Positions 13,535-26,479 of a DNA stretch of 64,000 nucleotides are shown here, piece by piece. Position 1 is the first letter of the stretch, and each line of letters opens with the position of its first letter. The position numbers and the translations under genes are program-made. The notes beneath the pieces are model-generated. The model ran no database searches. It was not told the DNA's origin and saw only the letters and a list, made by a program, of their open reading frames with translations. The stretch is from Loxodes magnus (Eukaryota; Ciliophora; Karyorelictea; Loxodida; Loxodidae), in assembly GCA_946699065.1 (NCBI GenBank), contig CAMPDV010000955.1, positions 1 to 64,000 of the forward strand, written 5' to 3'.

Positions 13535-13835
13535 ACCTTGCCACTAAAGGTTACGAGAAGAATTCCCCAAAGATGAATCGACTCAGAAGCAAACCTTTTA
13601 AATGTTAGACCAGACTAATCTCTTCATCATAGAATGGAAACTTATCTGAAATAGCCTGTTGGCGTCAAATTTTTTAGAGAATTAGAATATCAACCTTGCC
13701 CACAATTAGAAGAAAAGATACAAAAGGAATATTGGGAATTTAAAAACTTTAAAATTGACTTCTTATAGTACTGCCCACCATTGAGGTGCTACGCGCACTT
13801 TAATCAAAGTTTTTTATTTATATAATTTTAATTTC
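13535..13835 (+). pseudogene. mobile-element ORF with CxPLRxYA motif
   Basis: A frame opened by TGA at 13532-13534 has one internal TGA (13574-13576) and reads like a globular protein, for example KVTRRIPQR, then LEYQPCPQLEEKIQKEYWEF. It ends in YCPPLRCYAHFNQSFLF at 13768-13818. That tail is shared with 29.4 kb (SCAPLRFYALYNPSSFL) and, more degenerate, 53.4 kb, so it is a repeated protein and not chance. The family is unknown; it probably belongs to the same LINE-like elements. After 13835 the DNA returns to AT-rich spacer. Confidence 0.5.
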
Positions 13836-13839
13836 AAAG

Positions 13840-15590
13840 TAAACTTTAAATAAAATTTAGATTTAAAGGTTTTTATTTATGAATGTTTATTAAATATTAT
13901 GATAAAAGTTTAGATATGTAAAATCATTTTTGGTTAAAATATTAATTATTTTTATTAAAAAAAAATTTAATTTCTTTAAAATTAAATTAACTAATATAAA
14001 ATAGAATTTATATTAAATATTATGTCTAATTAATTCCCTTAATCTTAATTTAAATAAAAATTAGATCTATTAAATCAAAGAGTTTTCTAATTTATATTAA
14101 TATTTATGAAATGTATAATCTTTTTAATTAATAGAATGCATTCATATAATATTTTTTTGTTTTGAAATGTATTTAAAAAATACTGATAAATAGCATTGAA
14201 CCTATTTTTATTAGTTTAGCATTTATTTTTATTCTTTCATTTATTTAAAAAATGCAATTTATTTTAAACGAAAAAACTATCTCAATAATTATAATTTTCT
14301 TCCTATAAGAAGTGTATTAGAATAAAATAATTCTGATTCGTAAAATTGAGTTTGCTTTCGAATAATATCTAGCAATACAATAATTCCAATAATAATAATT
14401 AAATTTAATAAAAAAATTATCGTATAATACTTCTGAATTAATTTCGTTACCTTATTTTATATAAGTTTAAATTTATTAACGTCAAATTTCTCTTCTCATT
14501 TAGTTTCTTACATCTTCTTTCTTTTCTTCATCGCTTCTATAACTTTTTTATTCTGCCTACAGTTCTGTTTGATTTGGTGTGCTTTTTCTATAATAATTGT
14601 CTTTTACTTTGTAGATTTCTGTGAAAATTTTTAATTTTAAGATCTAATTCTGATTATTGATTAAAAAGCAATATGTTAAGTTAAGTAGACTTAATTTTAT
14701 GTTATAAACTTTACAAATTTTTATCAGAAAGATTTTTAAGCAAGTCCAAATAATAGACACATTCGATTATATTTCTAAACACGTCTTTTTCTTCATATGC
14801 AGAGATAATTTTTCACAGGATAATGACATAAATGTAAATTTAATTAAAAAATATAAGAAAGAGTTCGTAACTTAAAAATTGAGATTATTTCTTGCTTATA
14901 TTCCTTGTTAAATTAAGTATGATTTATTTTGGATATTTCTAAAGTTCTTCAAATTTCTCTCTGAATATCTGTGTTGTGAGTATATTTTCTAGCGTAAAGT
15001 TTCTTCTTAATAAAATTTGCTTTCTATTATTCCTTCTTTACAGTTCTCAATAGAAAATTAATTGGAAATAATGATTTGATCATCTTTATTTTTTCCATAA
15101 AGTAAAGTATCTTTTTAACTTACTAAAAGTATAAATATTTTAATTCTAAAAACATTCAAAGAGTTTTCCTATATCATATTCTGTATAATTCATAGCTTCT
15201 TTCTGTATTTTAAAGTAAAAACGAAAAAAAATTTTGCCATAACATATTCATATCTAAGCCAGTTAAAGTCTATGTAACAGGGTTCATTAAAAATAATTAT
15301 AGGCTAATGTAAAGCCTTTCTTGTTATTATAGGCATACTCAGGTTTTTTTTTCTTTTACACTTTATATTCCTCTCATTACATTTAAAATATTAGTTCATC
15401 TTAATTTTAGCCTTAGGAAGAGTAAACATGCGACAAAACATTTGAAACTGTCGGAAGAAACATTCTTATAATAGATTAGAGTATAACTTAATTTCTTCAT
15501 CAACTATAAATAACTTGAGTCCTCTATTAATAGTGATTAATCAAATTACCTTTTTTATTAAAGATTACTTCAAAGCATTCTAATTTTCCC
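13840..15590. other. AT-rich spacer, no gene seen
   Basis: No supported feature. Reverse-strand frames near 14.5-15.5 kb are open in places but have no motif or repeat copy. Confidence 0.45.
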
Positions 15591-15599
15591 TATGATTAT

Positions 15600-15715
15600 G
15601 AATAAAAGTGTTTGACCTTTTTGTAGGTATTTCAACCTATTTTCATCCTACCTCCAGATTATTCTAGAGGCTAAAATTAAATGTTCGCACTCCTCCACCC
15701 ATTTATATAGCTTAA
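15600..15715 (-). pseudogene. LINE-like ORF1 fragment
   Basis: About 35 reverse-strand codons (EECEHLILASRIIWRQDENR, then LKYLQKGQTLLF) match the copy at 43715-43815 in both DNA and protein. Here Trp is TGG (15654-15656) where the 43.7-kb copy has TGA (43763-43765). Homology fades on both sides, so this is a short relic. Confidence 0.6.
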
Positions 15716-15719
15716 GGAA

Positions 15720-18700
15720 ATAAGATTTTTAGGAAAAAACATGGGATTTTTGTGTTTTGAAGTATTTTAAGCTCTTATCTATAATATATAAATTTAAGAA
15801 TAAAATATATAACTTTTAATCTATCTAAGCAATTAGAAAGGTAATTACACATTTTATTATCTTATCTAGAAAATTAACTATCTTAGAGTAGTTGCAGAAG
15901 AATAGGCTTAAAATTAAAACTAATTAATTTTGTCTATTAATTAAATGACTAAGAGCAGATAGATCCTTAATTTAATCACTAAACATAGCAATAAAACTAT
16001 CAAATATTTCTTCTAAGAATCGATAAACTAGAAAAGATAAATAATCTTAAGAAAAACTATTTAAAAGGTTTAAAAAATGCTAATTCTATAAATCAACCCT
16101 GTAATTAGTAAATCATAAAGCTTTAATTTATTACAGAAATAAGAGAATGATAAAGTTTACAAAATATTTAAGATTTCCTAAATCAATAGTGAGAGCATAA
16201 TGAAAAATATTAGTTAATCAGCAAGGAATACATAATTTAAGATAGAATCAACTTGGAAGCCTAACTTTATTATACTAACTGCTTATCAATAGCATGAATA
16301 AAAACATTCTCTAATACAAAAAAATAACTGGAAGATGTCTTATTTTGGAAATTAAAACAAAGAAATGATTCTGAATAATATCTTTATTATTTAATTCCTT
16401 ACTAATTAAAAGACTTCTAATAAATATTTAATATTACTTAATTAACTACCAAACTATTATATTTTTCTCACTTCTAAATAATTGAAATGCTTATACTGTT
16501 TCCAATGCTAATATTTCATAATTCTAATTTACAAATTTTTTTATAAATTAAAGGAAATTTAAATTTTATAATATCTTTAAAGCAAAAAGTAAGATGTATA
16601 ACAAGATAGATGGAACAAAAAGGAAAAATTTCCAAAAGAACTCTGAATACTAAGCAAACTATTTAGATCAGATTATAATGTTCAAATTTAAGAAACAGTT
16701 TGCTAAAAATGATTCTTGAAGATTTTAAATACTTAATCTTAGATTAAAAACTAGCAGCAATAAGATGATATCAAAAATTTTTAGTTATCTATTATTTTAC
16801 AAAATCTTTGTTTTTTCACTCAATAGAAAAAGATTAGATAAGTAACTTAAAATATAAAAAATCAAAAGATAGAATCTTTTTAAGAATTAAATAATTTAAA
16901 ATTTTACTTTTATTCATTAGTTATTATCCTAATTTCAATAAGAATACATTTATAAACTTAACAATTTTTGCATTTAATTTCCTATTATAAATAATATTTA
17001 ACGTTGCAAAATAAAAAAGAAGGAGTTAAAATTAAAATAATAATTTTATATTTAAATTATTTTATTTTTTATGCTTATTTTGTATTTTAAATAATAAACT
17101 TAATTAACATTTTTTTAATTAAAATTTAAAATATAATTACTCTAATATTTTATTTATTTAAAGAAAAATCTATTACTTTTTTCAATAGAGAAACTGGTAG
17201 ATAGTTTAATCAAGTTGCATATTCAAAAATTAAATATAGCAATTTTAGTATTAAATTTTTAATTTTTTGTAGACCTAAACTCTAGCAAAATTATAAGATC
17301 TTATATATTGAATTTCACTTAGTTTCTTAACCAAATATTATTCTATTTATTAATTCTTGAGTTATAGAACTTCTTCCTATATATGAATCCTGTCCTTGCT
17401 GATAAAAAGCAGAAAGTTTCTTCTAATATTACTCCAGTTTTCTATTTTTATTCTTTAAATTAATTTTATATATTACTCATTCTTTGCTAGACAGATAGAT
17501 TAAGCTAAAGATTCTTGAGTTTTTTAGTATTAATTCAATAAAGGTAATAGTTCATGTAGTTTGCTTTATTATTCTTATTTTGATAACAATTCGTTAATAA
17601 AAGTCTGCTATTTCTTAGATACCATTTTTATATATAAAAATAGTCTATAAGGTTATTCTTTTGCTACATAACTATGTTTTTATTTGATTAATAATCACTG
17701 AAAAAATATCTATTTCTTTTATTAGCTCATCATTTAATATTCTAATTTTTTCGCTTTTTCTATTGAATATAAAACAAAAAAATATTAAAAATTAATATAT
17801 TTTTTATTTAAAGTAAGTGATTTCATTTTTTATATTTAAAGAATTCTATTTCTAATATAGAATCAAAAAGATTAAAGATATATAAAAATCCTATAAAAAT
17901 AGATAGAACAGGATGTATTTTAGAGAAATTAAAATAAAATAAATAAATGTAAATTTAGAAGAAATAGTATGTTTATTGTATAATTTAATTTATATATGAT
18001 ATTTATACTTAAAATACTTAGAAATTTAATATCTCTTATACAATATATTCAAATATTCTCTATTATATTAATTCATATATTGCTTCATATTGGTTTTTAA
18101 TCTCACTAAAATAGAAATAAAAATCTAATTAAAAACTTAGAAATCAATAATGCTTTAATATACATTTCTTTGCTTTTTATTATGTAAAATACTCTAAAAT
18201 TAATTATGAAAAATTTTCTTTCTAATGAAAAAACTAAATGAAATATTTTTCTATCTTTGCAAGATATTATCTTAAAACTATAATTATTATTTGATTGTTA
18301 TTGTAAAATATATTTTAATTTTTTAATGTTACATAATTTTTCATATCTTTCAGCTAATCTCCTTAGAATATCTATATTTAATAGTCTATCCAATAATAGA
18401 AAATTAAATTTATTATCTTTACTAAAATATAAATTTTATCATAATTAAATATTTTCTTTGAAAATACTCTTATTATAATTTAACTATTCTTTTTAAAGCA
18501 ATCTTCTTACATTATGCTTTTTTTTACCGTTTCGCATTTATAGGTGGAAAAGATAAAAATTATATTAGACCAAGATTTGAAATACAAAGAATACTCAAAA
18601 TAAAATTAAGAATTTTTATTAAAATTAAAAAATAAATTTCTGTTTTAAAGGATATATCTTTTTTTCTTTTTAATTCCTACTAAAATTTAAATATTTTTGT

Positions 18701-19230
18701 TAATTTAATTATTATAAATAAATGTATGTAAAAATGATTAAAAATAATAATAATAATGTAATTTAATATAATATTTGGTTTAATTAGATTAATTTAAAAA
18801 TCTATATACTATTATAGAGAAATGCTAATTTAAATTATTTAGATTCTTATGAATAAATTATAATGTAAATAATTAAAATTACTTTGATTAAGATCAACTA
18901 TGTAATATTTTAGTTTTGCTAATCTTTAATTACTTTATTTTATTTCTTTGAGCTTTACTTTTAACAAAAAATCTTTTTATGATTTTACTTTAATCAAGAG
19001 TTTATCAAGAGAATTTAGGAAATGGAAATTCAAAATGAAATTATTAACTTTTATTTGTAACTAATTCTATGTAAAAAGGGTTAATATATAAACCCAAATG
19101 AGACTAAATTCAAGACTAGTGGAGTAGTCAACTTCTTGGAAAAAAATCAGTCAGGGATTAAAAAGGTTGAGAATCCTCAAAAGCCCCAAAAAATTTATTA
19201 ATTTAAATTTATAGCTTATTATTAACATTT
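15720..19230. other. AT-rich desert
   Basis: A/T runs and scattered stops in all frames. The slightly more GC-rich patch at 19080-19200 precedes a repeat box but holds no recognisable gene. Confidence 0.45.
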
Positions 19231-19262
19231 ATTTTCTCAGCGTTTTACATTAAAAGAAATCC
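19230..19262 (+). repeat. CTCAGCGTTTTACA box, outlying copy
   Basis: TTTTCTCAGCGTTTTACATT followed by AAAAGAAATCC matches the boxes at 58941-58980 and 59370-59412 for 14-16 bases at its core, then diverges. Its function is unknown. Confidence 0.5.
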
Positions 19263-19269
19263 TAAATGC

Positions 19270-21550
19270 TTAGCAAATTTTTAAGAAAATGAACTATTAA
19301 GTTTTTGAAAATTTTAACAATCCATTAAATCAAACTTTTTCTTATGTTTATGAAAAGAGAATCTTATTTATTTTTAAGTGCTAATGTAGAAAAATATTTA
19401 TCATTCTAGTAATTAGATATTACATGTGATTTTCATCTTTTAATGAAGATGATAAAAAAAAGAATTTCTTCAAAAATATTTTGATGAATTTAATCTTTAA
19501 ATTTACAAGAATATTATTAAAAATTAAACTATAGAAACTAATTTACTAATTAAATAAAAGAACTTAACTTCATCATATAAAATTATACAGTATAAAATAA
19601 CAATTTTAGCAATAGTTAGAAAAATTATGTTGAGTTTTAAAATATTCTTAAGAATGATATTAAACATTAATTATAGAGCAAGACAATTAAACTTAATTCT
19701 ATATTTCAAATAGTTCAATTAAAAATGAAAAAGTGTAATAAAATGATAAAGTTATGGTTATTAGAATATTTGCTAAAAACAAAATAATAAAAAGTTTCAA
19801 TTGAACAATAAAGAATAGGTAACAAAAATAGTTATTTATTAAATGTAAACATAATATATATTAGAATATAAAAAGGAAATCTATGAAATTTAGTAGAAAT
19901 CAATTTAAACTAGTATAAACTCTAAAGATAATGGTTAATATACCTTAATTATGAAATAATAGAAACATTGTGTAAATAGATCATGTTTAGAACTAAAACT
20001 ACAAAATATAAAATTATAAGCTTAACTTGATGCTTTTAAAAGATAATATAAAAGAAAATTAAATAAATTTAAAATTAAGATTAAATGTTAAAGTTTGATT
20101 TAAAGTATTAAAAATAAAGGAAGAGTTTAGTTAGTAAAATTGCAACATAAGCAGACCTATCTTTAATTAAAATATATTAATTATAATTCTATAATCATTT
20201 TCTTATTTAAATCCATTCATTAAATATGGAAGAATAAACTATATTTCGTGAGAAACTAGCTAAATTAATCCAACACTCTAGATTATAAAATTAGGTAATT
20301 TTTGATTATCAGCAATAAAACTTAATCTTAATAAACAATTTAAAATCATAAATTAAATGTTCTTAAGATTAAATGAATTAACGCAACTTAAAATAAAGTT
20401 ACACTTTACCATCTCTTTGAGCTGGAAGTTATCAACTAAAAATGGTTAAAGAAAAAGAAATTTTAAGTTTTAATTAAAAATTACACAATGAATAACAAAT
20501 ATCTATTTAAGTAACTTCCACTTAAGCATTTCAGATAAATCATAAGTTAGAAATCAAGTTTACTTATACTGTTTCTCTACATTAAGGACAGGAAGCTTAA
20601 CTATATTTTAAAGTTTAGAAATCTCAATTAATGCAAACGAAATTTAAATGTGATAGTAATCTTGTTAATCAGATACTTTATTAACATTTTTCAAAACTTT
20701 ACTAGCAGTCAGTTGAAATTCTATAATATGAACAATCTTGCTTATTGGATATACTAAATACAACTTCTAATTGCTTTAATAGGTGAACAATTAACTTAAC
20801 GTGACTTATATATAAAACATTGAAAATATATAAAAATAATAAATAAAATGAAAATAAATGATAAATACAAAATAAAAACTAATAAAGGATTTATTTTGCT
20901 ATTAATTAAAGATTGTTTGAAAGATTAATAAAAAGAATTTATTTATTTTAATTGATATTTAAGTTGAAACTTCAATAAGTTTTAGTAATTCTTTAAAAGA
21001 TAACATGTAGAAGATAATTTAGATCCTCCAATCAAAGAAGAAATAAAATTAAAAACAAAAATTATAGGAATATAATTAAATAATAAGTTATTTCGATTTT
21101 TTCCCTTATTTTAGAAATTTATTAGATAAGGCTCTTGAAGATAATCTCAATAAGAAATGAGTAATATTAAAAAAAGCTATACTACAATAGATTAAGAATT
21201 AGAATAACGCACAGTTGGTGGTTGTAAAAAGAAATTTCTATTGATAGAAAATTATTGAATAAATATACACATCAAGTTATTTATATACTTATTTAAATTT
21301 ATCACTTAAATTATGAACTTGGGAAGAAACTTTTACATGTCACATATGATAATCAGGAAAATAAAAAAATTGCAAATATGAAATTGGAATATTTGCAGAA
21401 TCCAAGAATTTGTTAAGAGAATAAAAGATAAGAAAAATTAAGTTTTAGTATGTTGATATTAATGATACTAATAATAAAAAATTAATGATTGAAGAATTTA
21501 TTATAGGTAACAACTTAGATATATTTTCAATAAATAAAACGTTACAAAAG
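19270..21550. other. AT-rich desert
   Basis: No supported coding or RNA feature. Confidence 0.4.
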
Positions 21551-21559
21551 TTTAAATTT

Positions 21560-22565
21560 TGTCTTATTATAATAAAAGTATACAGTATTTACTTTTGAAA
21601 TTCGGTTAAAGGTGCATAGTATGTCATATTGTAAAATATGAAATTAATAGTAGTGAAATATCTAGTATTAATTTAGAATATTCTTAACGATTTATCACAA
21701 TTAAGATTGATAATTTGTTGATAACATCTTATTATATGCTGGATAATAAAAAAGAGCAGATATAAAAAGGTTAAGCATATTATTATATTAACACTTTCTT
21801 TAATTTCCAAATAATCCACAAATACTTATCAGAGGTTTCAATGTTCTTCTTCAAAATTTTGGAAATAATCCTTTAATTGATTATGATAACACTTTAAGAT
21901 TTCAAAAATTCTTGTAGCAGAACAATCTTAAGATAGTTAATAATGTGAAAAGCAACACGATAATACACAAAAGTACAGGTTAAATGTTCTACAATTATTA
22001 TATTGTAATAAGTAATCATTTAAATATAAATTAATTTGTCTAATTTTTAGGTTCATAATAGTTACTTTATATCTGATCATATTTAGATGAAAGTAGATTT
22101 TATATTCAATATATTTTTATATGATGAAAAAATATATCAAGAAAACTTCAAAATTTGGTAGACTTTAGGATTCAATTGACAGATAAAGGGCTCAAAATTT
22201 TTTTATAATCTTGCTTTGAGTTTTTAAATAGATTAGGATAATTTAGAGGATTAATACGAATTCATAAGAATAAAAATTGAATAAAATGCAGATTAAGAAT
22301 TTTGGATCATTTATTCCTGATCCTTATTATAACTAATTTCCTCAAGAGATAACAAGAAAGTAATTGATGATAAAAAACCAATGAAGCTTATAAAGAAGCC
22401 CGTTTTTATTTTGTAAGAGTTAATTAAAAAGTCATTGATCTTCGATTATGGCGAATAAGTATTAAAAAAATTATAAATACCATCTTTGAAAATTTTGAAA
22501 GACTAAAGTAAAAAAGAAATTTCTTATCAACGAAATCTAAAAGTAATGTTCTCATAGCTAAGAAA
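21560..22565 (+). pseudogene. protein-like region in several frames, unassigned
   Basis: Successive forward frames give protein-like segments: one near 21600-21950 (CIVCHIVKYEINSSEI), one near 21800-22060 (NPQILIRGFNVLLQNFGNN) and one near 22230-22563 (KKPMKLIKKPVFILQELI). Two in-frame TGA and at least two frame changes separate them. Trp, Cys, Gly and Pro are used more than in the surrounding desert. I do not recognise the protein. It may be a decayed host gene or an element ORF; introns could account for some frame changes, but I found no convincing GT-AG pair. Confidence 0.3.
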
Positions 22566-22972
22566 TTACTGAATCCTAAATAAAAAATATAATAAATTTC
22601 AATTTATAACTAAAAAAATATTTATTAATTAATGAGAAAATTCAGTGATCCAGTAAGCCTGATATAAACATCAGAGGAATGACATACTTTTTAAAATTTT
22701 TATTAATATTTGTATTTAATAAATGATGAAAATTTAAAAAAAATTTAAGCGAAAAAAGTTAAAACAAAACTAAATAAAATATACATTTTGTAAAAATATA
22801 TATTACATCATAAATGCTCTAATTTGTTAATAAAATAATAAATTCTTTAAATAATTTTAGAAATCAAATAAAAAAAATAGATAACCTTTTAAATAAAAAT
22901 ATTTTAAAAAAATAATTTTTATATGCTAATAAAAAGAAAAGTAATATAAATAATTTAATTAATTAATTAAAT

Positions 22973-23195
22973 TAGCGTGGTACCACCATTGTTGATTCAC
23001 TACTAAAAAAATAAAGAAACCGAATTTAATTGTTAATAATAGGATAGAAATGTTTCTAGCTTCATCTGGTTTCTTCTATTTTCTCGTGCTACTTCCAGTT
23101 CCTCTTCTAGTATATCTAATACCTAATAATTTGAAATTCTCGGATCAATTTCTTCTAGCAGACCTTCTTAAAAATTGTATGTTGATTAATATCTA
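22973..23195 (-). pseudogene. LINE-like ORF1 C-terminal fragment with 3' end
   Basis: Reverse-strand codons give GLLEEIDPRISNYQVLDILE followed by a Glu/Arg-rich helix, then a TGA and the conserved retroposon 3' end (22973-23004, reverse TGGTGGTACCACGCTAA). The EEIDP motif matches EEIDPDKEI in the right-arm LINE (near 51.95 kb) and EEINPDKQI in the left arm. After the 3' end comes (TTAA)n-like sequence, a plausible target-primed tail. The fragment is cut at its upstream end, next to an oppositely oriented LINE piece (23280-23730). Confidence 0.55.
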
Positions 23196-23279
23196 TTGAA
23201 TTCAAAATTTGTCTTATTTTCCAGAAATAACTTATTCAAAATTTAATAAAAATTACACAAGTGAATATAATAGCATATA

Positions 23280-23730
23280 TAAAATGAGAATCTAATCTTG
23301 CAATATTCGAAGGAATTAAAAGAAAGCCATTTCCCTATCGACAATTCAAAAGTAAATGCGGAGAATATAACGTATTTGAATTTATTATGATATGCATTCA
23401 TTTTTTACACTTAAGAGACCGATTTTAATAAAAGATTGGGAATCATTATATTAGAAGACTAATATTTTATGATAGATAGATGTCAATTAATTCCCTAGAA
23501 AATAATAAGGATATTTAGATCTTTAGTCAAAAGTTTTTCATAGAAAGCTTCTATCTTTAAGAGTTTAATTCTTGGATGTATTAGATGTGGTCGGAAGATC
23601 AAAAATCAAGTAAAATGAACTGAAGAAGAGAGATTGCTGAGTTGTGTTTTTCAAAGACTTTAAAATGTAATTGATTGAAAGAAGCAATTCTTACAATTAA
23701 AGATGTTCATATACTCTTAAAGTTAAACTA
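23280..23730 (+). pseudogene. LINE ORF2 C-terminal zinc segment, decayed
   Basis: This 430-bp stretch is homologous to the reverse strand at 61910-62420 at DNA and protein level (shared KCGEY, FIMIC, LR-x-x-F, I-G-N...IR-x-LI). Such C-x-C...H...C segments lie near the C terminus of many LINE polyproteins. Here the first Cys has become Ser (AGT at 23351-23353) and the His has become Phe, and a frameshift separates the upstream part, so the zinc site is lost. Similarity ends near AAAGATGTTCATA (about 23700), as in the other copy. Confidence 0.6.
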
Positions 23731-23734
23731 AATA

Positions 23735-25550
23735 AATTATAAAAGTAATATATTTATAAATTGCTTAATACATAATATAACTAAAATTTTACAGATAGGA
23801 TAATATAAATGCATAAGAAATAATATATTTTATGGAATTTTAAAATTAAAAGCTGACTATTATAAAATGATTTAAAAGAAAAAGTCAATGTAATTTAAAA
23901 TTTAATATCTCAATAAGCATAAAAATAATATGTAAACATTTATATTTAAAAAGCACATAAAATGCATCTAATTAATACCTAAATGAATTTACACTTTTGA
24001 ATAAATATATAATTTTCTTGATTTATAAGCGATGAAAAATATAAACTTTATAAAGAAATCGAATTAATAATTAAATAATCGTTGTTAACTATTAGAAAAG
24101 TCCTAAATTGAAAAAATAAATTATTCTTCTTAAATAAAATAGTTGGGAAAAATAAACGATAAAATAAATCTATATGACTATGAAAATTACTAGTAATCAA
24201 TATCTTAAAAATTCTAAATCTAAATTTATTGCTATATCGAACAATCTTAAGGCTAAAATTCTTTATTTAATAAAATCTCTAAATGGTAGGAAAATCTAAC
24301 TAAGAAAGACATAAATTTTAAAATTTTATAATATTTTGTAAAGTTTTTGTATAAAAAGCTATAAATTATGCCTTATTTTTCTAAAGAAATGATTTTAAAA
24401 ATTTTATTAATATTAGTAAATAAGAAAATATTATATTTTATAGAAATTAACGAATTTACAATTTATTTAGGCTATAATGAGATAATATTTGAATGTTTTG
24501 TAAGAATATTAAGCATTAAAATCCTATAATCCTTTTTTATTTAATTAGAAAATAATTTTATCATCATATTTAAAATTACGGAAACTTCTTAATACATTAA
24601 TTTTATTTTTAATTTGAACTATAATAATATGATGAAAAGTACTAGAGTGAACTGAAGTATATATAAGTATAAACGATTGTAAAAGCTTCATTTATCACTT
24701 ATATATTAAAAATAATTTCTAAGTTTAAAGTATTAAATAATTCGAATATTACAAAAATTAGATTTACAATATATTATAGTATAATATCAAAATAGAAATT
24801 ATTTATTATTTTTCCTTGTTTTTCTATCCTCTTCATCAAATATTTTTAGGAATCATATTCTATATTAATAAGGAATAGAAGAATTGTATCACTAATTGAA
24901 ACATTCAAATAGGAATATAAGAGAAGAAAAAGCAGCGAAAGTTAATGAAATATGATTATTGAGTTTATAGTTTCTAAACTTATTATTACCTATATGAAAT
25001 GTTTCAAAGAATATTAAATAATATTAATATTTTATATCAATTTAAATAAATTTTAAGCTTATTCAATTCTTAGATTTTTAATCCTTTACAATAAAAATAT
25101 TTAACACCAATTATATTTCAAATTTTCTTAAATAATATCATCCTTATAAGATTGGTATAAGTAATGAATCTCTTTAAGTTAACTTTTTTAATTTTAACTT
25201 GTTTGCATTTTTTTCTGAAATTAAATTGCTTCTTCAAATAACTTTTTTAATCTTATAATATCTAATTCTATTTAAAAGTTAAATATTTACACATTTTAGA
25301 AGATATTTAATTTTAGGAAGCAAATAGAAGTTATTGATTTAGTAAGTATATTTCTACTAACTAATTAATTCCTGAAAATTTATTCAATTATCGAGCTGCA
25401 GTGGAGCATCATTAACTTAATATGAAAGACATCTATTAAATAACGAAATATGCAATTTTTGCAATAGGGAAAGAAAAGATGTTAATTACATCATAAATAT
25501 ATGTTAAGAATATGACGAAGAAAATAACAAATAATAATAATAAAATTAAA
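23735..25550. other. AT-rich spacer, no gene seen
   Basis: Nothing recognisable. Composition changes sharply to more GC-rich DNA at about 25555. Confidence 0.45.
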
Positions 25551-25554
25551 TTTG

Positions 25555-26217
25555 ACAATCTTGGAGGAATTTCACCTCTTCCTGCCGATCGCCGGATTGC
25601 TCCGGGATTATATAAAAATGTTTAAAAATTTGATATCTTCTCTCTCTCATTTGGTCATATTGTCTTCAGTTTCATCTTTCATTCTGTTCTGATTTCTTTC
25701 TGTAGATCTTGCCAAACTCATTCATATAAAGTCTTTCTCTATCTCTTCTCTATTGTAGTTGATGTTTTTTCCTTTATTGTGCTTGTAGTTTTCTTTGCTT
25801 TGTTCAGTATTAATTCTTGAAACTTAGGAATTTCTTGCATCTTCTTCATAAATGTTCTCCCGAATTACAATAATAACATCTTTTATGAATTCTTTTAGGT
25901 TTTCTTGTTTCTTCCTTCTCAATCACCATTGGATCACTTCTTCGCTCATTTTACTCTATTTTTCGTTGCAGTTGCCCTTCTATTTTTTCAAGTCTATTGT
26001 TCAGTTCTGTCTGTTTCTGAAGCTAATTTTGGGATTAGCTACTCTAATCTTGTGATATGTTCCAGAAAGCGCTTAGTTCTCTTTCCTAGGACATGAGTCT
26101 TGATTCTATTCCTTCTGCTAGGTTAAACTGTTGCATTAGCTTCTCATTGTCCTTCTTTAGCTTCTTGATCTCTTCCTGGAGATTTAGTATTACTTTTCTG
26201 AGTTATTCCATGCTCAT
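25555..26217 (-). pseudogene. LINE-like ORF1 with coiled coil and CCHC zinc knuckle
   Basis: From ATG at 26217 (second Met 26211) the reverse strand reads in one frame for over 210 codons in the ciliate code. It begins MSMEQLRKVILNLQEEIKKL and continues as coiled coil. Codons 114-127 (25878-25837) form a knuckle, CYYCNSGEHL-TGA-RRC, with exact C-x2-C-x4-H-x4-C spacing. The tail is Arg/Gln/Tyr-rich. In-frame TGA occur at 25846-25848 (inside the knuckle) and further downstream, but no frameshift was found up to the knuckle. The family is an RNA-binding ORF1/Gag-like protein of a non-LTR element; the match to 12660-13079 and 43715-44060 supports this. Either the TGA are nonsense mutations or they are read as an amino acid. 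Confidence 0.7.
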
Positions 26218-26470
26218 CTGGCCAGAAGGATTAAATTCTCATACCTCCTGGTGCAAAGCAGACGAAGTCTACTTTCTGGGTTTCTCCTGAGATGTTGGGG
26301 TGATTGTATGGGTAATTTTCTTAGATTACTTCTGTTCTTCTTGAACCTATGTTCCGGATTATTAAGAAAAAGGTTAGGGTTAAGTAAAAGAAGACTGGTT
26401 GAGAGTGGTTTTTGGTTTTCTCTCCTTCTTAAAGGTGTGTAGAAACCTTTTTTGAAGGCTTCCATTTTTT
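26218..26470 (-). pseudogene. upstream part of the same element
   Basis: In the frame of the ORF1 start the reverse strand gives QTSSALHQEV, a TGA, then EFNPSGQ before the Met at 26217, so coding may extend upstream. A standard-code frame of 83 codons also crosses this region in another register. GC content is higher than the surroundings, as in the ORF1 body. Which register is real cannot be decided from one copy. Confidence 0.35.
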
Positions 26471-26479
26471 AATTTTATT

